In this document: positions 21,131 to 30,427 of the stretch, one piece after another
Layout: the number at the start of each line of letters is the position of its first letter
Position numbering within the stretch: the first letter of the stretch is position 1
Virus record (IMG/VR): IMGVR_UViG_3300030085_004377
Span: 1 to 38,787 of that record
Strand: one strand, 5' to 3'
From: a virus
Length of the DNA: 38,787 nt
Notes under the pieces: model-generated
What the model saw: only the letters and a program-made list of their open reading frames with translations
What the model was told of the DNA's origin: nothing
Databases searched by the model: none
Position numbers and translations under genes: made by a program

Positions 21131-22733
21131 AATTAGCCTCGTATAATTTATAATATTTTCCTAACGGAAAATTATATTGATGATGAGTGCCTAACAAATG
21201 TAATGTCCCTTTAGATCTGGTAGCACCCGTATACCAAACCCGAAGCTCTTTAATCTTTTCAGATAAATTTTTCTTTTCATAATGAGATGGAAAGTTACAT
21301 TTACTTGATAAAACAACGTTGTCTGCCTCTCCACCTTTTACTTGATGTATAGTATCTATTATAATTTTAGGCGGTTGAGATAAATCCACCCCCTCTTTTA
21401 TCATCTTTAAAAAATATTGTTTATCTTTTTCTTTAAATTTTCTTTTAAACACTTTTAACCATGATCCTTTTTCATCTCTCATACCACATCTGAGATGTAA
21501 TTCATCAAAATTAAACACTTGATTAGGATGAGCAAAAGACCATTTTTTGCTTTCTTGAGATCTAAATCCGTGGTCTATATTCAATAGATACTCATACATT
21601 ATACAAGCTTCTTCTCTTGTAATGCTTCCGCCCTCACAAACTTTTTCCCAATATTGAATTGCTTGAAACTGATTGATATCAAAAGATTTGTTGCCTTTTA
21701 CATCTTGATAATACAAAGATAAATTTTTAGCTTCTTCTTGTAGTTCTTTTTTTACATCATTAATTCTTGCAAGGACTAACCAAGTTCCTTCTGTTTTCCA
21801 AGGAACCTTTTTTAAACTATTCCAATAATGGATACTCCCCTCTTTATCATTAGAATAAAACTCTTTTTCTACTCTGTTGTTTTTCATTCCTTGCAATAAA
21901 CATTTAGAAAAGAAATGCACATTTTTATTTAATCTCACTGATTTTTTTAAAATAATATTTCTACCTGGAAAGCTTTGAAAGTATTCTACCTCTGCCCCGT
22001 TCCACTCATAGATAGCTTGATCGTCATCTCCTGCAATGTAAACTCTCCAAACATTCTTTGCAATTTTAACAACCATATCCCACTGCAACGGTGTGAGATC
22101 TTGAGCTTCATCGACCATCAATACTTTTATTGGTAGATTGCCTGCATCATCGATAAACTTTTTTACCATGTCAGTAAAATCTAAACGATCCGGTGTCCGT
22201 TGGCCGTTCTCCGTTTCCATTGTTTTGAACTCCTCGTAGCCTGCAATAATAGATTTGAACTGTTGTAGACGCACCGCTTTTCTAGGTTGTTGTTTATACA
22301 AAACTATCGGATCTATTTTCATGTTTCTTGCACGGTCGTATATCTGTAAAGACCAATTGTTATAAACTTTAGCCTCATCATATTCGTTTTTAAAATTTAT
22401 TTTTACAGTGCCGTATTGAGTATGGAACATTAATAAATCTGCTCTAGGATCTAATACGGGAATTTCAGCAAACTGTTGTCGGGCCAAAGAATGTAATGTT
22501 CGAAAGTATACAAAATCATCCTCATCATATTCTTTAAATTTTTTTCTAACTCTACTAACGCATTCATCAACGGCTTTATTTGTAAAAGATATGTAACATA
22601 TTTCGGACGGTGATATTCCTTGCTTGAGATACCTTTGAACTCTTTTGAGTAAGTTTTCAGTCTTACCCGTTCCAGGAGGCCCAAAAATTTTAATTGTCTT
22701 CCCACGCAGCTTTTTGTTTAACGAATTTGACAT
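21123..22733 (-). CDS. superfamily 1 (UvrD/Rep-like) DNA helicase
   Basis: This 536-residue helicase would unwind DNA 3' to 5' during replication or recombination. Motif I is GPPGTGKT (18-25), motif Ia ICYISFTNKAVDE, motif II VLMVDEAQDLTPLQW, motif III IAGDDDQAIYEWNGA, motif V DTIHQVKGGEADNVVL, and motif VI LRVWYTGATRSKG. It is shorter than bacterial UvrD, as is usual for phage versions. A short insert, ENGQRTPDR, between motifs Ia and II is encoded by a GC-rich dispersed repeat. It overlaps the primase gene by 44 bases, which suggests coupled translation. Confidence 0.93.
   Translation of the reverse strand: MSNSLNKKLRGKTIKIFGPPGTGKTENLLKRVQRYLKQGISPSEICYISFTNKAVDECVSRVRKKFKEYDEDDFVYFRTLHSLARQQFAEIPVLDPRADLLMFHTQYGTVKINFKNEYDEAKVYNNWSLQIYDRARNMKIDPIVLYKQQPRKAVRLQQFKSIIAGYEEFKTMETENGQRTPDRLDFTDMVKKFIDDAGNLPIKVLMVDEAQDLTPLQWDMVVKIAKNVWRVYIAGDDDQAIYEWNGAEVEYFQSFPGRNIILKKSVRLNKNVHFFSKCLLQGMKNNRVEKEFYSNDKEGSIHYWNSLKKVPWKTEGTWLVLARINDVKKELQEEAKNLSLYYQDVKGNKSFDINQFQAIQYWEKVCEGGSITREEACIMYEYLLNIDHGFRSQESKKWSFAHPNQVFNFDELHLRCGMRDEKGSWLKVFKRKFKEKDKQYFLKMIKEGVDLSQPPKIIIDTIHQVKGGEADNVVLSSKCNFPSHYEKKNLSEKIKELRVWYTGATRSKGTLHLLGTHHQYNFPLGKYYKLYEANYV
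22190..22208. repeat. dispersed repeat, copy in the helicase gene
   Basis: CCGGTGTCCGTTGGCCGTT differs at one base from the copy at 13693-13711. It is read on the minus strand as NGQRTP, just before the conserved DRLDFTDMVKK segment. Confidence 0.65.
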
Positions 22734-24264
22734 CTTTATTTTTATGCTCTGTTTGTTTTGGTAAACTTACAACCCAATGACGTGTGTCAATGTTTTGGAA
22801 TTTCTTTTTAGGTATTGCCCCTCCCGCTTCTAAAAATTTAGTACAATCTTTTTCTGACCAATTATACCCCATTTTTTTCATAAACTTTCTAAACGTTTCT
22901 AACTTAAATCTCATTTCAACTTTATCAATCCAAATGTTACCAGAATCGATTTGATCGAACTCTGTTGTGTCCTCCACGTCCTCAAGAAATTGTGATAGCC
23001 TAGAATTAAAGACATCACTTTGTTCTTCATGTGCATCAAAACCTTCCATGTCTTGTTTGTTAGATACTAACTCCTCCAACCAATCTCTGTAAGGATCAGG
23101 ATCACGTTTAGATGGTTTAAGAGGTCGCCAAACTATATCGTAATTTAATAATTGCTCTCCAAGCAGTTGTTGTTGGTACAATTGTTTTGTAGATAAACGA
23201 ACCGACTTACCTTGTATTGGTAAAATCCAATATGGTTCTGGGTATGAGTTTACTTTGATTAATTTACCCACCTCAGGAATTGCTTCATTCAAACCTATTC
23301 CGTATTTTCTTCTTACACATGTACTAGATACACAATGTACTCTTGCAATAGATGTTTTACATTTATAAGCATAGTCCTTGTTCTCAACCCCTCTAAAAAT
23401 ATTTTCTAATTCTTTTGGATGTAATTCCTCACTACAAACCTTGTTCATCATTTTTCTTGTCCAATCTTGATACATGACGGGATCAGGGTTTATTTTTTTG
23501 CTTAATACTGCAACATTGAACATTGCATCGTTACGGCCTTCTCCTTTTTTAACTTTGTTTTTCATAAAGTTGATTACGCAAGGAGGATAATCTTTTGTTT
23601 CATCGTCTTGAAATATTTTTAATTTTTTAAATTGTTCAGGTGTCAATCTGTGCTGAGATACAAATTCGTATAAGTTTTCTAATTTTATTCCGTTAGCATT
23701 ATCATCCATCGCTAACCTAGTTGTCATGTGTGCTTTTTGATACGGTAGATTAACAAAGCTACCTTTGTGTTTGTCGTCCCACTTTTCCGGGGTTAGATCA
23801 ACTTGATCTTGTGCTGGATAAATATCTGTTGTTGAATCATTGATTCCTAAATCAGAAGCAAGTTCAATTAATTTTTTTCGCATTGATGATGCTTCAACTA
23901 CACCATCTATAAATAGTATTAAATGTAATCCATTAGATTTAGATCTAAATGGAATTAATGGGTATTTCCTTTTCCGTATAATCGATATAATTTCCTTATG
24001 CTGTATATTATAACGATCAACATCGATGACCCCCCAACTGCATGTATTATCATCTCTGATAGGGACAGATCCATAGTAAGCTTCTCCTTTTAAATGTTGT
24101 AACCAATGTTCTTTGGTCATTGGATTAGGCTCAACCCAATGTCTGAACTCTTGCTTACCGTCTCGACTACGTGTTTGTCCTAGAGGTTTGGAAGCTCCAA
24201 AATATGTATTTGAACCCTGGAAGAGTTCTACAAACTCCCCCAGGGTTTTGTCAAGTATGTCCAT
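22690..24264 (-). CDS. archaeo-eukaryotic-type primase (TOTE/phage AEP family)
   Basis: The N-terminal 200 residues carry the primase catalytic pattern: WGVIDVDRYN (D-x-D), PLIPFRSKSNGLHLILFID (S-x-G-x-H), and a later SFVNLPY. This is the archaeo-eukaryotic primase fold of phage and TOTE-type proteins, which makes primers for the polymerase. A cysteine cluster (CKTSIARVHCVSSTC near 320) probably binds zinc, and the C-terminal 200 residues are helical without helicase motifs. The helicase is instead supplied by the next gene, which overlaps. 524 residues is within the family's range. No ribosome site is obvious; the start follows the stop of the preceding gene. Confidence 0.85.
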   Translation of the reverse strand: MDILDKTLGEFVELFQGSNTYFGASKPLGQTRSRDGKQEFRHWVEPNPMTKEHWLQHLKGEAYYGSVPIRDDNTCSWGVIDVDRYNIQHKEIISIIRKRKYPLIPFRSKSNGLHLILFIDGVVEASSMRKKLIELASDLGINDSTTDIYPAQDQVDLTPEKWDDKHKGSFVNLPYQKAHMTTRLAMDDNANGIKLENLYEFVSQHRLTPEQFKKLKIFQDDETKDYPPCVINFMKNKVKKGEGRNDAMFNVAVLSKKINPDPVMYQDWTRKMMNKVCSEELHPKELENIFRGVENKDYAYKCKTSIARVHCVSSTCVRRKYGIGLNEAIPEVGKLIKVNSYPEPYWILPIQGKSVRLSTKQLYQQQLLGEQLLNYDIVWRPLKPSKRDPDPYRDWLEELVSNKQDMEGFDAHEEQSDVFNSRLSQFLEDVEDTTEFDQIDSGNIWIDKVEMRFKLETFRKFMKKMGYNWSEKDCTKFLEAGGAIPKKKFQNIDTRHWVVSLPKQTEHKNKDVKFVKQKAAWEDN

Positions 24265-24265
24265 A

Positions 24266-25057
24266 TTAGAATGGTGTTTTTTCTACGGACTCTTCTTTAT
24301 CGTGATTAACTTTTACAGCCCCTTGTTTACAGCTGTTGTAAAAAGTATAAGCCGCTTCCAAGACATCTTTCGATTGAATTGTACCTTGATGTTCAATCTC
24401 CCAACCATACCAAGAACCAAGATTGTTCTTTTCTAGTACCGTTTTAAGTGTGTACATCTGAGTAAATGGTGCTGGTTTAAAATAACCAGACCCATCTTTT
24501 TTCTTCTCTCGAACTGACATCATCATAGAATTCCACTTCTTAGACTTTTTTCTTTGAGTAGATTTCATTGTCATCATTGCAGTGCTAGACACATCTTTAT
24601 CTTCAACAATTAAAACATAATGAGAAGCAGTCTCTTCGACATAGTTTCCGTTCTCAAGTCTGTCTTTATTTTTGTCGTCTCTAGTTGTCTTTGACATGAT
24701 ATCACTGTCTGAAGGATAGATATTCACTGGTGCAGAACTACCTTCCTGACCTCTATCTCTCCATTCAATATACTCAAGCTTATAAAAACAAGGAACTACT
24801 GAAATTCCTTTTTGGCCATCATATAATTGATTTGTGACTGTGTTAAAAATCATACCAGGTCTTGCCTCAGGTATGAATTGAGAATCTCCTTGCGTTACTT
24901 GTGGAGATAGTTGACCAAGTATTTTTAAGAAAGGTAATGCAAGACTCTTTGAGTCTACGTTCTCAAAACCTTGATCTGCAAATTGTTCCAAATTAATATT
25001 TGCAACAGCACCACCAGCTTCTCTAGTAGCGACTTCTTTTTTATCGTTTAACTTCAT
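24266..25057 (-). CDS. ssDNA-binding-like replication protein
   Basis: This 263-residue protein belongs to a family very common beside phage replication genes. It has LALPFLKILGQLSPQV, then ARPGMIFNTVTNQLYDG, GISVVPCFYKLEYIEWRDRG, and a glutamine/lysine-rich acidic end. The strand-rich core and position between primase and a coiled-coil partner fit a single-stranded DNA-binding protein. The assignment is by context and pattern, not by a proven motif. It starts after CGGAGTAACT. Confidence 0.65.
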   Translation of the reverse strand: MKLNDKKEVATREAGGAVANINLEQFADQGFENVDSKSLALPFLKILGQLSPQVTQGDSQFIPEARPGMIFNTVTNQLYDGQKGISVVPCFYKLEYIEWRDRGQEGSSAPVNIYPSDSDIMSKTTRDDKNKDRLENGNYVEETASHYVLIVEDKDVSSTAMMTMKSTQRKKSKKWNSMMMSVREKKKDGSGYFKPAPFTQMYTLKTVLEKNNLGSWYGWEIEHQGTIQSKDVLEAAYTFYNSCKQGAVKVNHDKEESVEKTPF

Positions 25058-25070
25058 AGTTACTCCGTTA

Positions 25071-25619
25071 TTATTTGTTCGTTATTTTCGTCTTGTTAGC
25101 AATATATACTCCAAACATATCAAATGGAACCTGCTCCCCCTTTTCCACTTGCTCTTTAACAAATGCTTTTAAGGTCATAGGTTCTACTTTTTGTTTTTGA
25201 GTGTAGGCAAAACCAAGTTGTTCACAAATTCTTACGAGTTCGGAAACTTGATTATCTTGCCCTTTATCTATATTTGCCGTCAAGACATTTTTGATCATGT
25301 CGCCATGACCGTTATCTCTAAGCCAACCAAAAGCCTCATCGTTTCTTGACTCAGGAATTTTTGCGGCATAAAAAGGTTTTACCTCAACCTTAGTGCCGTC
25401 AGCTAGTTCTAGTTTAGACACACCAGCTTCCTGCATCATATCAGGAATTGTTCGTTCCTCATACTCTTTAGCTTTTTTCTTTAACTCAGAAATCTCTTTA
25501 TCTTTATCTTCAATTTCTTTATGAAGATTTTTAAGTTCATTACATTTATCAGAAATAGACTTTACGTCATCTTTACTTAATTCAATGTTCGAGAACTTTT
25601 CGATGTCTAGATTTTCCAT
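25071..25619 (-). CDS. coiled-coil protein at the head of the replication operon
   Basis: The first 60 residues are a strong coiled coil (KSISDKCNELKNLHKEIEDK, then EISELKKKAKEYEE). A compact domain follows (ADGTKVEVKPFYAAKIPE, EAFGWLRDNGHGDMIKN) of a type that commonly precedes the ssDNA-binding-like protein in marine phages. It has a perfect AGGAGG ribosome site and starts the operon, so it should be abundant. Function unknown; a partner of the ssDNA-binding protein is likely. Confidence 0.65.
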   Translation of the reverse strand: MENLDIEKFSNIELSKDDVKSISDKCNELKNLHKEIEDKDKEISELKKKAKEYEERTIPDMMQEAGVSKLELADGTKVEVKPFYAAKIPESRNDEAFGWLRDNGHGDMIKNVLTANIDKGQDNQVSELVRICEQLGFAYTQKQKVEPMTLKAFVKEQVEKGEQVPFDMFGVYIANKTKITNK

Positions 25620-25637
25620 ATATTTCCTCCTAATCTG

Positions 25638-25665
25638 TCTATAATTATTTTCTTGATTAATGCAA
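25638..25665 (-). promoter_or_regulatory. leftward promoter of the replication operon
   Basis: On the minus strand TTGCAT (25660-25665) and TATAGA (25638-25643) are 16 bases apart, just ahead of AGGAGG. The -35 overlaps the start codon of the rightward SNF2 gene. A rightward TATAAT lies at 25640-25645, so the two -10 boxes overlap. Confidence 0.55.
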
Positions 25666-27117
25666 GAAAAAAAATATAAATATTTTATGGAATGGAAATA
25701 CCCTTACAAGACGAAACCGTTTGATCACCAAAGAACTGCCTTAAATAAATCAGCTCACTCTTTAGCTTATGCTTATTTTATGGAGATGGGTACGGGTAAA
25801 ACAAAAACTGCGATTGATAATATTGGTTATCTATATTTAAAAAAAGAAATAGATACTGTCCTAATAGTGGCACCTAAATCTGTATACACTATATGGAGTA
25901 AAGAAATAGAAGCACACCTACCAGATATAGTGCAAAGAGATATATTTCAATGGAAGGTTGATAAACCTAAAATGTGGGATAAGTTTTTAAAAAGTGAGAA
26001 ACTAAAGATATTTCTTATGAATGTTGAAGCTTTAAGTGGTAAAACGGGATTTAAAGAAGCTGAGTCTTTTTTGAAAAAATTTCCGCAGAACTTTGTTGTT
26101 ATTGATGAATCTACCACAATTAAGAACCCTAAGGCCAAAAGAACTAAATATATACTATCTTTAACAAAACATATTAAATATAGAAGAATACTAACAGGAT
26201 CTCCTGTAACTAAATCTCCCCTTGATTTATACTCACAGTGTTATTTCTTAGACCCTAAATTATTAGGATATGAAAGTTATTACGCTTTCAGAAACAGATA
26301 TGCAGAAATGCAACAGATTCAGATGGGTGCAAATAGATATATATCTATTCCAAAGTTTTATAAAAATATAGAGGAGCTAGAACACAAACTAGATGTTTTT
26401 TCTTTTAGAGTGCGTAAAGATGAATGTTTAGATCTTGAGCCAAAAGTAAGACAGAAAAGAGTTGTGCACATGTCAACAGAGCAAGGTGTTCTTTATGAAA
26501 AACTTAGAAGGCGAGCCTTAGCTATTGTAAACGATTCGACTATATCCTTCAGCAACAAATTGACTGAAATGATAAAATTACATCAACTTACAAATGGTTT
26601 TTGTAAAGATGATGATGGTAACATTCTTGAATTTGGAAAACAAAAGATAAATGCTCTAGAAGAAATTATCGAAGAAACTGATGACAAGATTATTATATGG
26701 GCTAATTACATATATAATATAGAACAGATTAAAAATTTTCTTACAACTAAATATGGTAAAGATTCTTTTGTTGAAATTTATGGGGCTACTAAAGTTAAGG
26801 ATAGACAAAAGGCCATAGAATCTTTTCAAAATGATCCTAAGGTTAGATTTTTTGTTAGTAATCCTACAACGGGTGGTTATGGTTTAACTCTTACTGCCGC
26901 AAACACAGTGGTTTATTTTTCTAACAATTATAATTTAGAAGTAAGAAAACAATCAGAGGATAGAGCGCATCGATCAGGACAGACCGGCACGGTAGTGATC
27001 ATAGATATAATTACAGAAAACACCATTGATGAAAAGATAATGAAAGCTTTAACTAAAAAAGGCCAGATCGCAGCAAAGACTTTGGGTGAAGAAGAACTTA
27101 AAGATTGGTTATTGTAA
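25660..27117 (+). CDS. SNF2-type superfamily 2 helicase/translocase
   Basis: This 485-residue ATPase moves along duplex DNA; phage members probably help replication, recombination or clearing of bound proteins. Motif I is MEMGTGKT (GTGKT at 44-48), motif Ia LIVAPKSV, motif II VIDESTTIKN (DES instead of DEAH, common in SNF2 relatives), motif III LTGSPVTKSP, and motif VI QSEDRAHRSGQ. It is complete. It is alone on the plus strand within leftward genes, starts about 8 bases after the predicted transcription start with no ribosome site, and its end overlaps the opposite-strand nuclease gene by nine bases. Confidence 0.93.
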   Translation: MQEKKYKYFMEWKYPYKTKPFDHQRTALNKSAHSLAYAYFMEMGTGKTKTAIDNIGYLYLKKEIDTVLIVAPKSVYTIWSKEIEAHLPDIVQRDIFQWKVDKPKMWDKFLKSEKLKIFLMNVEALSGKTGFKEAESFLKKFPQNFVVIDESTTIKNPKAKRTKYILSLTKHIKYRRILTGSPVTKSPLDLYSQCYFLDPKLLGYESYYAFRNRYAEMQQIQMGANRYISIPKFYKNIEELEHKLDVFSFRVRKDECLDLEPKVRQKRVVHMSTEQGVLYEKLRRRALAIVNDSTISFSNKLTEMIKLHQLTNGFCKDDDGNILEFGKQKINALEEIIEETDDKIIIWANYIYNIEQIKNFLTTKYGKDSFVEIYGATKVKDRQKAIESFQNDPKVRFFVSNPTTGGYGLTLTAANTVVYFSNNYNLEVRKQSEDRAHRSGQTGTVVIIDIITENTIDEKIMKALTKKGQIAAKTLGEEELKDWLL

Positions 27118-27765
27118 TTTTTTAAACTGTTCAACTCTTTCTAAAAACTTATCTCCATATTCAGATAGTTCAGCTTCGTTCAATTTAAATTCTTGGTATT
27201 GTAAGCCTCGTGTGCAAATACTTATTACACCTTGTTCTATTGGTCCGTAATTTTTTTTATGTGCAAGATAGTATGCACCGAGTTGAAGTTTATAATCATC
27301 AACCCATTCTTCTCTCTTAGGTTTGTTTGCTTGTTTAAAATCTATAATAGATGGTTTACCGTAGGCGATTGCAACTAAATCTGTTGTGCCTGCGTATTGG
27401 TTTTCATATTCTAATGATACCTCGTTACCCCAAACCTCTTCTATATCCAAATTATCTAAAATAATTTTGGCCATCATCCGTGGTTGTTTACCCGATTCAC
27501 TTGCATTAAAATAGCCCTCCCCATTGTAAGCGTATTCTAATACTTGGTGCATTTCTGTACCAATCGTAGATGCTTGTTGCATAATTCGATCCGCTTCTTC
27601 ATTCCCAACTTTTCTACGCCAATTATCTAAAAATCTTTTGTCCTTCGTAGCTGATAAAATTGTGGTAACGCTTGGAACTTTAGCCTCTCCTACAAGATAT
27701 TTTCTTCCTGTAGTATCTGAAAATCTATTATAATGTTTATATGGATATTTACGAATCCGTTTCAT
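27109..27765 (-). CDS. PD-(D/E)XK exonuclease (RecB/Cas4-like)
   Basis: I start at the Met before KRIRKYPYKHYNRF (218 residues), the usual family opening. VPSVTTILSATKD and GTEMHQVLEYAY supply the first conserved His, YAGTTDLVAI the catalytic Asp, and SIIDFKQANKPK the Asp-x-Lys of the PD-(D/E)XK site, followed by the Q-L-x-x-Y helix (YKLQLGAYYLA). Such nucleases degrade host DNA or process phage ends. It is the last leftward gene before the SNF2 gene and overlaps the 57-residue gene by 17 bases. Confidence 0.85.
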   Translation of the reverse strand: MKRIRKYPYKHYNRFSDTTGRKYLVGEAKVPSVTTILSATKDKRFLDNWRRKVGNEEADRIMQQASTIGTEMHQVLEYAYNGEGYFNASESGKQPRMMAKIILDNLDIEEVWGNEVSLEYENQYAGTTDLVAIAYGKPSIIDFKQANKPKREEWVDDYKLQLGAYYLAHKKNYGPIEQGVISICTRGLQYQEFKLNEAELSEYGDKFLERVEQFKKLQ

Positions 27766-27922
27766 CTTTATTTTTAACAAAAGAAACATCTACTTCTTTT
27801 GTTTTTTTATCTTTATTCTCACCCTCTACAGCTTTTAATATTGCAAGATCAATTTCAGATAAAGGTTTACCTGCTTTTTGATCAGCTTTTATTAAATCGT
27901 ATACACCTTTTACAGTAGCCAT
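27749..27922 (-). CDS. small unknown protein, 57 residues
   Basis: A short gene after GGAAGGATTATTA, joined to the big gene before it by TAATG and overlapping the nuclease gene. MATVKGVYDLIKADQKAGKP reads on into LSEIDLAILKAVEGEN, two helices with a lysine-rich acidic tail. It has the look of a conserved phage protein, but I cannot name it. Confidence 0.6.
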   Translation of the reverse strand: MATVKGVYDLIKADQKAGKPLSEIDLAILKAVEGENKDKKTKEVDVSFVKNKDETDS

Positions 27923-30426
27923 TAATAATCCTTCCCTTTTGTATATAGTTTAGTGTTATAAAACTTAATTTTTGGTTTGTCTAGTTTTTTTAACCCACTG
28001 TTTTCTGATAATCCTTCAATGTTTTGATAAATAGCATTTATTCTTTTTCTAGCATCCACGTTAGATAAATTTGAAAATTCTGGTAAATTTATTTGTCTTA
28101 AACCAGTAAACGTTTTTCCAACAATATCTGTCGCTTTAAATTTTCTATAAATATCATTAGCATTGGCCTCTTCACCATTTACTTCATAAAAAGCTTCATT
28201 TGGTAATCTTAATTTTTGTTTTCTTAAATCTATTCCTTTTGTTCCACCCCTATATTGTTCTGTTCCAAAACCCCCTCTAAAAAAATCTTCATCTCCTGGC
28301 ATTGTTATACTTACAATCATTGAATCATATTTATCTCTGTTTTGATTATATTCATCAGTTAATTTTTTTATTTGAGTAGTTGTAGGTTTTCCTGCAAATT
28401 CGGCATATAATCTATTTTGATTTCCTGTAACTCTAACCCCACCTGTTTTTAACATCCAATCATACATAGGTCCAAAGTCAATACCGTTATACCCTTCTGT
28501 AGTTAAGAATGCGACTCTTCTGTGTTCTGTGTCTCTAAAATTTCCACCTCTTAAATTAAAATTTAACATTTTACCATCAGGCATAATAAATCCTGCGTCT
28601 CTTATATCTTCGGTAGTTCCAAATTTTTTAATTGATTTTTGTATTAGTTCTAAATCTTTTTCTGTTTGGGGAAGATAAATTGATGAACCTGACGAATCTA
28701 AATTTTTTACTTTGAAGGTAAAACCATCTACTGTTGCTGTTTCATTTACTAAATTTGCAAAGTTAATAGCATCCTGCATTTTTAAATCAGAACCAAAATC
28801 CATTTCAAAACCAATATTCGCACCTTCAAAATCACTTGGGACTGTTTCTGCCACGAAGGCAGCATCTTGATTGAATTCTTTTGCTCTTTCTTTTATGACA
28901 TCGCCAAATTTATCTAAATTAAAATTTGATTTAACATTAGCTTCTATATCTAAACTTCTTTCCACTGTTTCTGCGTAAGAGCCAACTGTATCTGCTATTT
29001 TGTAGTTAACTACATCAGGAGTGCTTTCGAAAAAATTTTTAATTGGAACTGCTAATTTTCCTTGTTCTAACAACTCTGGAATATCTTCCCGTTGCGCTGA
29101 AATCCCTGCTGTTATTTCTTTTCCTCCCTCTTGAGCTTTTGGATAAAATCTTGTTTGTTCAGTTGTTTTAGTTCCTGCTACTGCAGGGGCTTTTATTTGT
29201 TGGTCAATTTTACCAAGATCTAAAACTAAATTTTTTTGAACGGCTACTCTTCCGTTTGGTCTTCTTATTTTTTTACCTTTAAATTTTTTCAATTCTTTAG
29301 TAGTGGTTGGTTTGAAACCTCTTTTTTTCATAGCCTCTAAGGCTTCAGGACTAGTCAAATCCTCTGCTACAACAAATCTTCTACCTTCATCCCTAGCTTT
29401 TTGAATAATATCATTAAAAAGTTGATCACCAGCATCTCTAAAAACACTTCCAGCCTCAACTATTACTAAAGCATCTTTACTGTTTACATCACTTTGATTT
29501 ACTCTCCCAGACCCAGGCAAAGCTATTTTTGCGCCTGCTATTGGAAGCCCATCTTCATCCACGACAAGCAAAGAATCTTTTTCTTTTGTACCAATAGTAT
29601 CGTAAGCAACTGACGTAATATATTCAATTGCACCCAATCTTTTGTTGTAAGTGTTTATTAATTCTTGTTGTCTTTCTTTTGATGTGTTTTCAGGAGTTTC
29701 TCCTTCTGGATATTCGTGTATTCTATATTTTTCAAAAAGTTTATTTTGTAATTCCATTTCCATTTTAGCTTTTGTAGAGGCAGGCATAGGTGCCATAGGG
29801 CCACTCATTTTTTTCTTAAAACCCTCTATTCCACCTCTCATTACTAATAAATCATTCATTAATTTATCATCTAAAAAATTTTGAGTTGTTAAAGTTTTTT
29901 CTTTTTCTTCTTCTTTTGGTTCTTCTATTGCTTCAGGTGGGTTATTATCTCCTATACCTCTTTGTTCAAATATGGTCGGAAGTTGTTCAGGAATTTCTGA
30001 TCCACCAGTTGTTACAGGTAGTTTTTCTTCAGGCAGGGGAAAAGTTTCTGTTGTATCTATTTTAGGTGGTTCAGAGCCACCAGTTGTTAATGGTATATCT
30101 ATTTTTTTTGTCTCTCCTGGTTTTAAATTTTTTTCTACATCTTGTCTTACTTTCTCCATCTCGTCTGCATCAGGTGCAAGGACTCCTGGTACCTTTAAAC
30201 CAAACTCAGAAATATTTTTTTTTAATCCTGAGGCTACAGCTTGAGTTGGCATAAATAATGCCCTTAACATTTTTAATTCTGAGCTATCCATATCTTTCGG
30301 AGATGCTTTTAGCTTTTTTATAAGTGGTTGTAAATCTTTTTGTGCTTTATATCCTACCGCTCCACCAACACCAATAGTGGCTATTGCTTTTAATAATGCG
30401 GGTAAACCAAGGACAGGAGCGACCAT
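27922..30426 (-). CDS. large virion-associated protein with an acetyltransferase-like domain
   Basis: This 834-residue protein has a hydrophobic glycine-rich N-terminus (residues 1-28), a proline/threonine linker with two TTGGSE repeats (114 and 139) and an IGDNNPPE motif (158-165) of a type common in alphaproteobacterial phage proteins. A GNAT-like domain follows at about 255-405 (SLLVVDEDGLPIAGAKI, LFNDIIQKARDEGRRF, ALEAMKKRGFKPT). The large C-terminal part is strand-rich and unassigned. Its place after other internal virion proteins suggests it is packed in the head and ejected with DNA. It starts after CAAGGATATGAT. Confidence 0.65.
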   Translation of the reverse strand: MVAPVLGLPALLKAIATIGVGGAVGYKAQKDLQPLIKKLKASPKDMDSSELKMLRALFMPTQAVASGLKKNISEFGLKVPGVLAPDADEMEKVRQDVEKNLKPGETKKIDIPLTTGGSEPPKIDTTETFPLPEEKLPVTTGGSEIPEQLPTIFEQRGIGDNNPPEAIEEPKEEEKEKTLTTQNFLDDKLMNDLLVMRGGIEGFKKKMSGPMAPMPASTKAKMEMELQNKLFEKYRIHEYPEGETPENTSKERQQELINTYNKRLGAIEYITSVAYDTIGTKEKDSLLVVDEDGLPIAGAKIALPGSGRVNQSDVNSKDALVIVEAGSVFRDAGDQLFNDIIQKARDEGRRFVVAEDLTSPEALEAMKKRGFKPTTTKELKKFKGKKIRRPNGRVAVQKNLVLDLGKIDQQIKAPAVAGTKTTEQTRFYPKAQEGGKEITAGISAQREDIPELLEQGKLAVPIKNFFESTPDVVNYKIADTVGSYAETVERSLDIEANVKSNFNLDKFGDVIKERAKEFNQDAAFVAETVPSDFEGANIGFEMDFGSDLKMQDAINFANLVNETATVDGFTFKVKNLDSSGSSIYLPQTEKDLELIQKSIKKFGTTEDIRDAGFIMPDGKMLNFNLRGGNFRDTEHRRVAFLTTEGYNGIDFGPMYDWMLKTGGVRVTGNQNRLYAEFAGKPTTTQIKKLTDEYNQNRDKYDSMIVSITMPGDEDFFRGGFGTEQYRGGTKGIDLRKQKLRLPNEAFYEVNGEEANANDIYRKFKATDIVGKTFTGLRQINLPEFSNLSNVDARKRINAIYQNIEGLSENSGLKKLDKPKIKFYNTKLYTKGKDY

Positions 30427-30427
30427 A

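Noticed and set aside
22451-22705. Leftward 84-codon frame within the helicase gene
   Set aside because: It is an alternative-frame shadow of the helicase's motif I region; the helicase frame carries all motifs.
29651-30254. Rightward frames antisense to the 834-residue gene
   Set aside because: They are serine/phenylalanine-rich mirror frames of a lysine/glutamate-rich gene and have no start signals.
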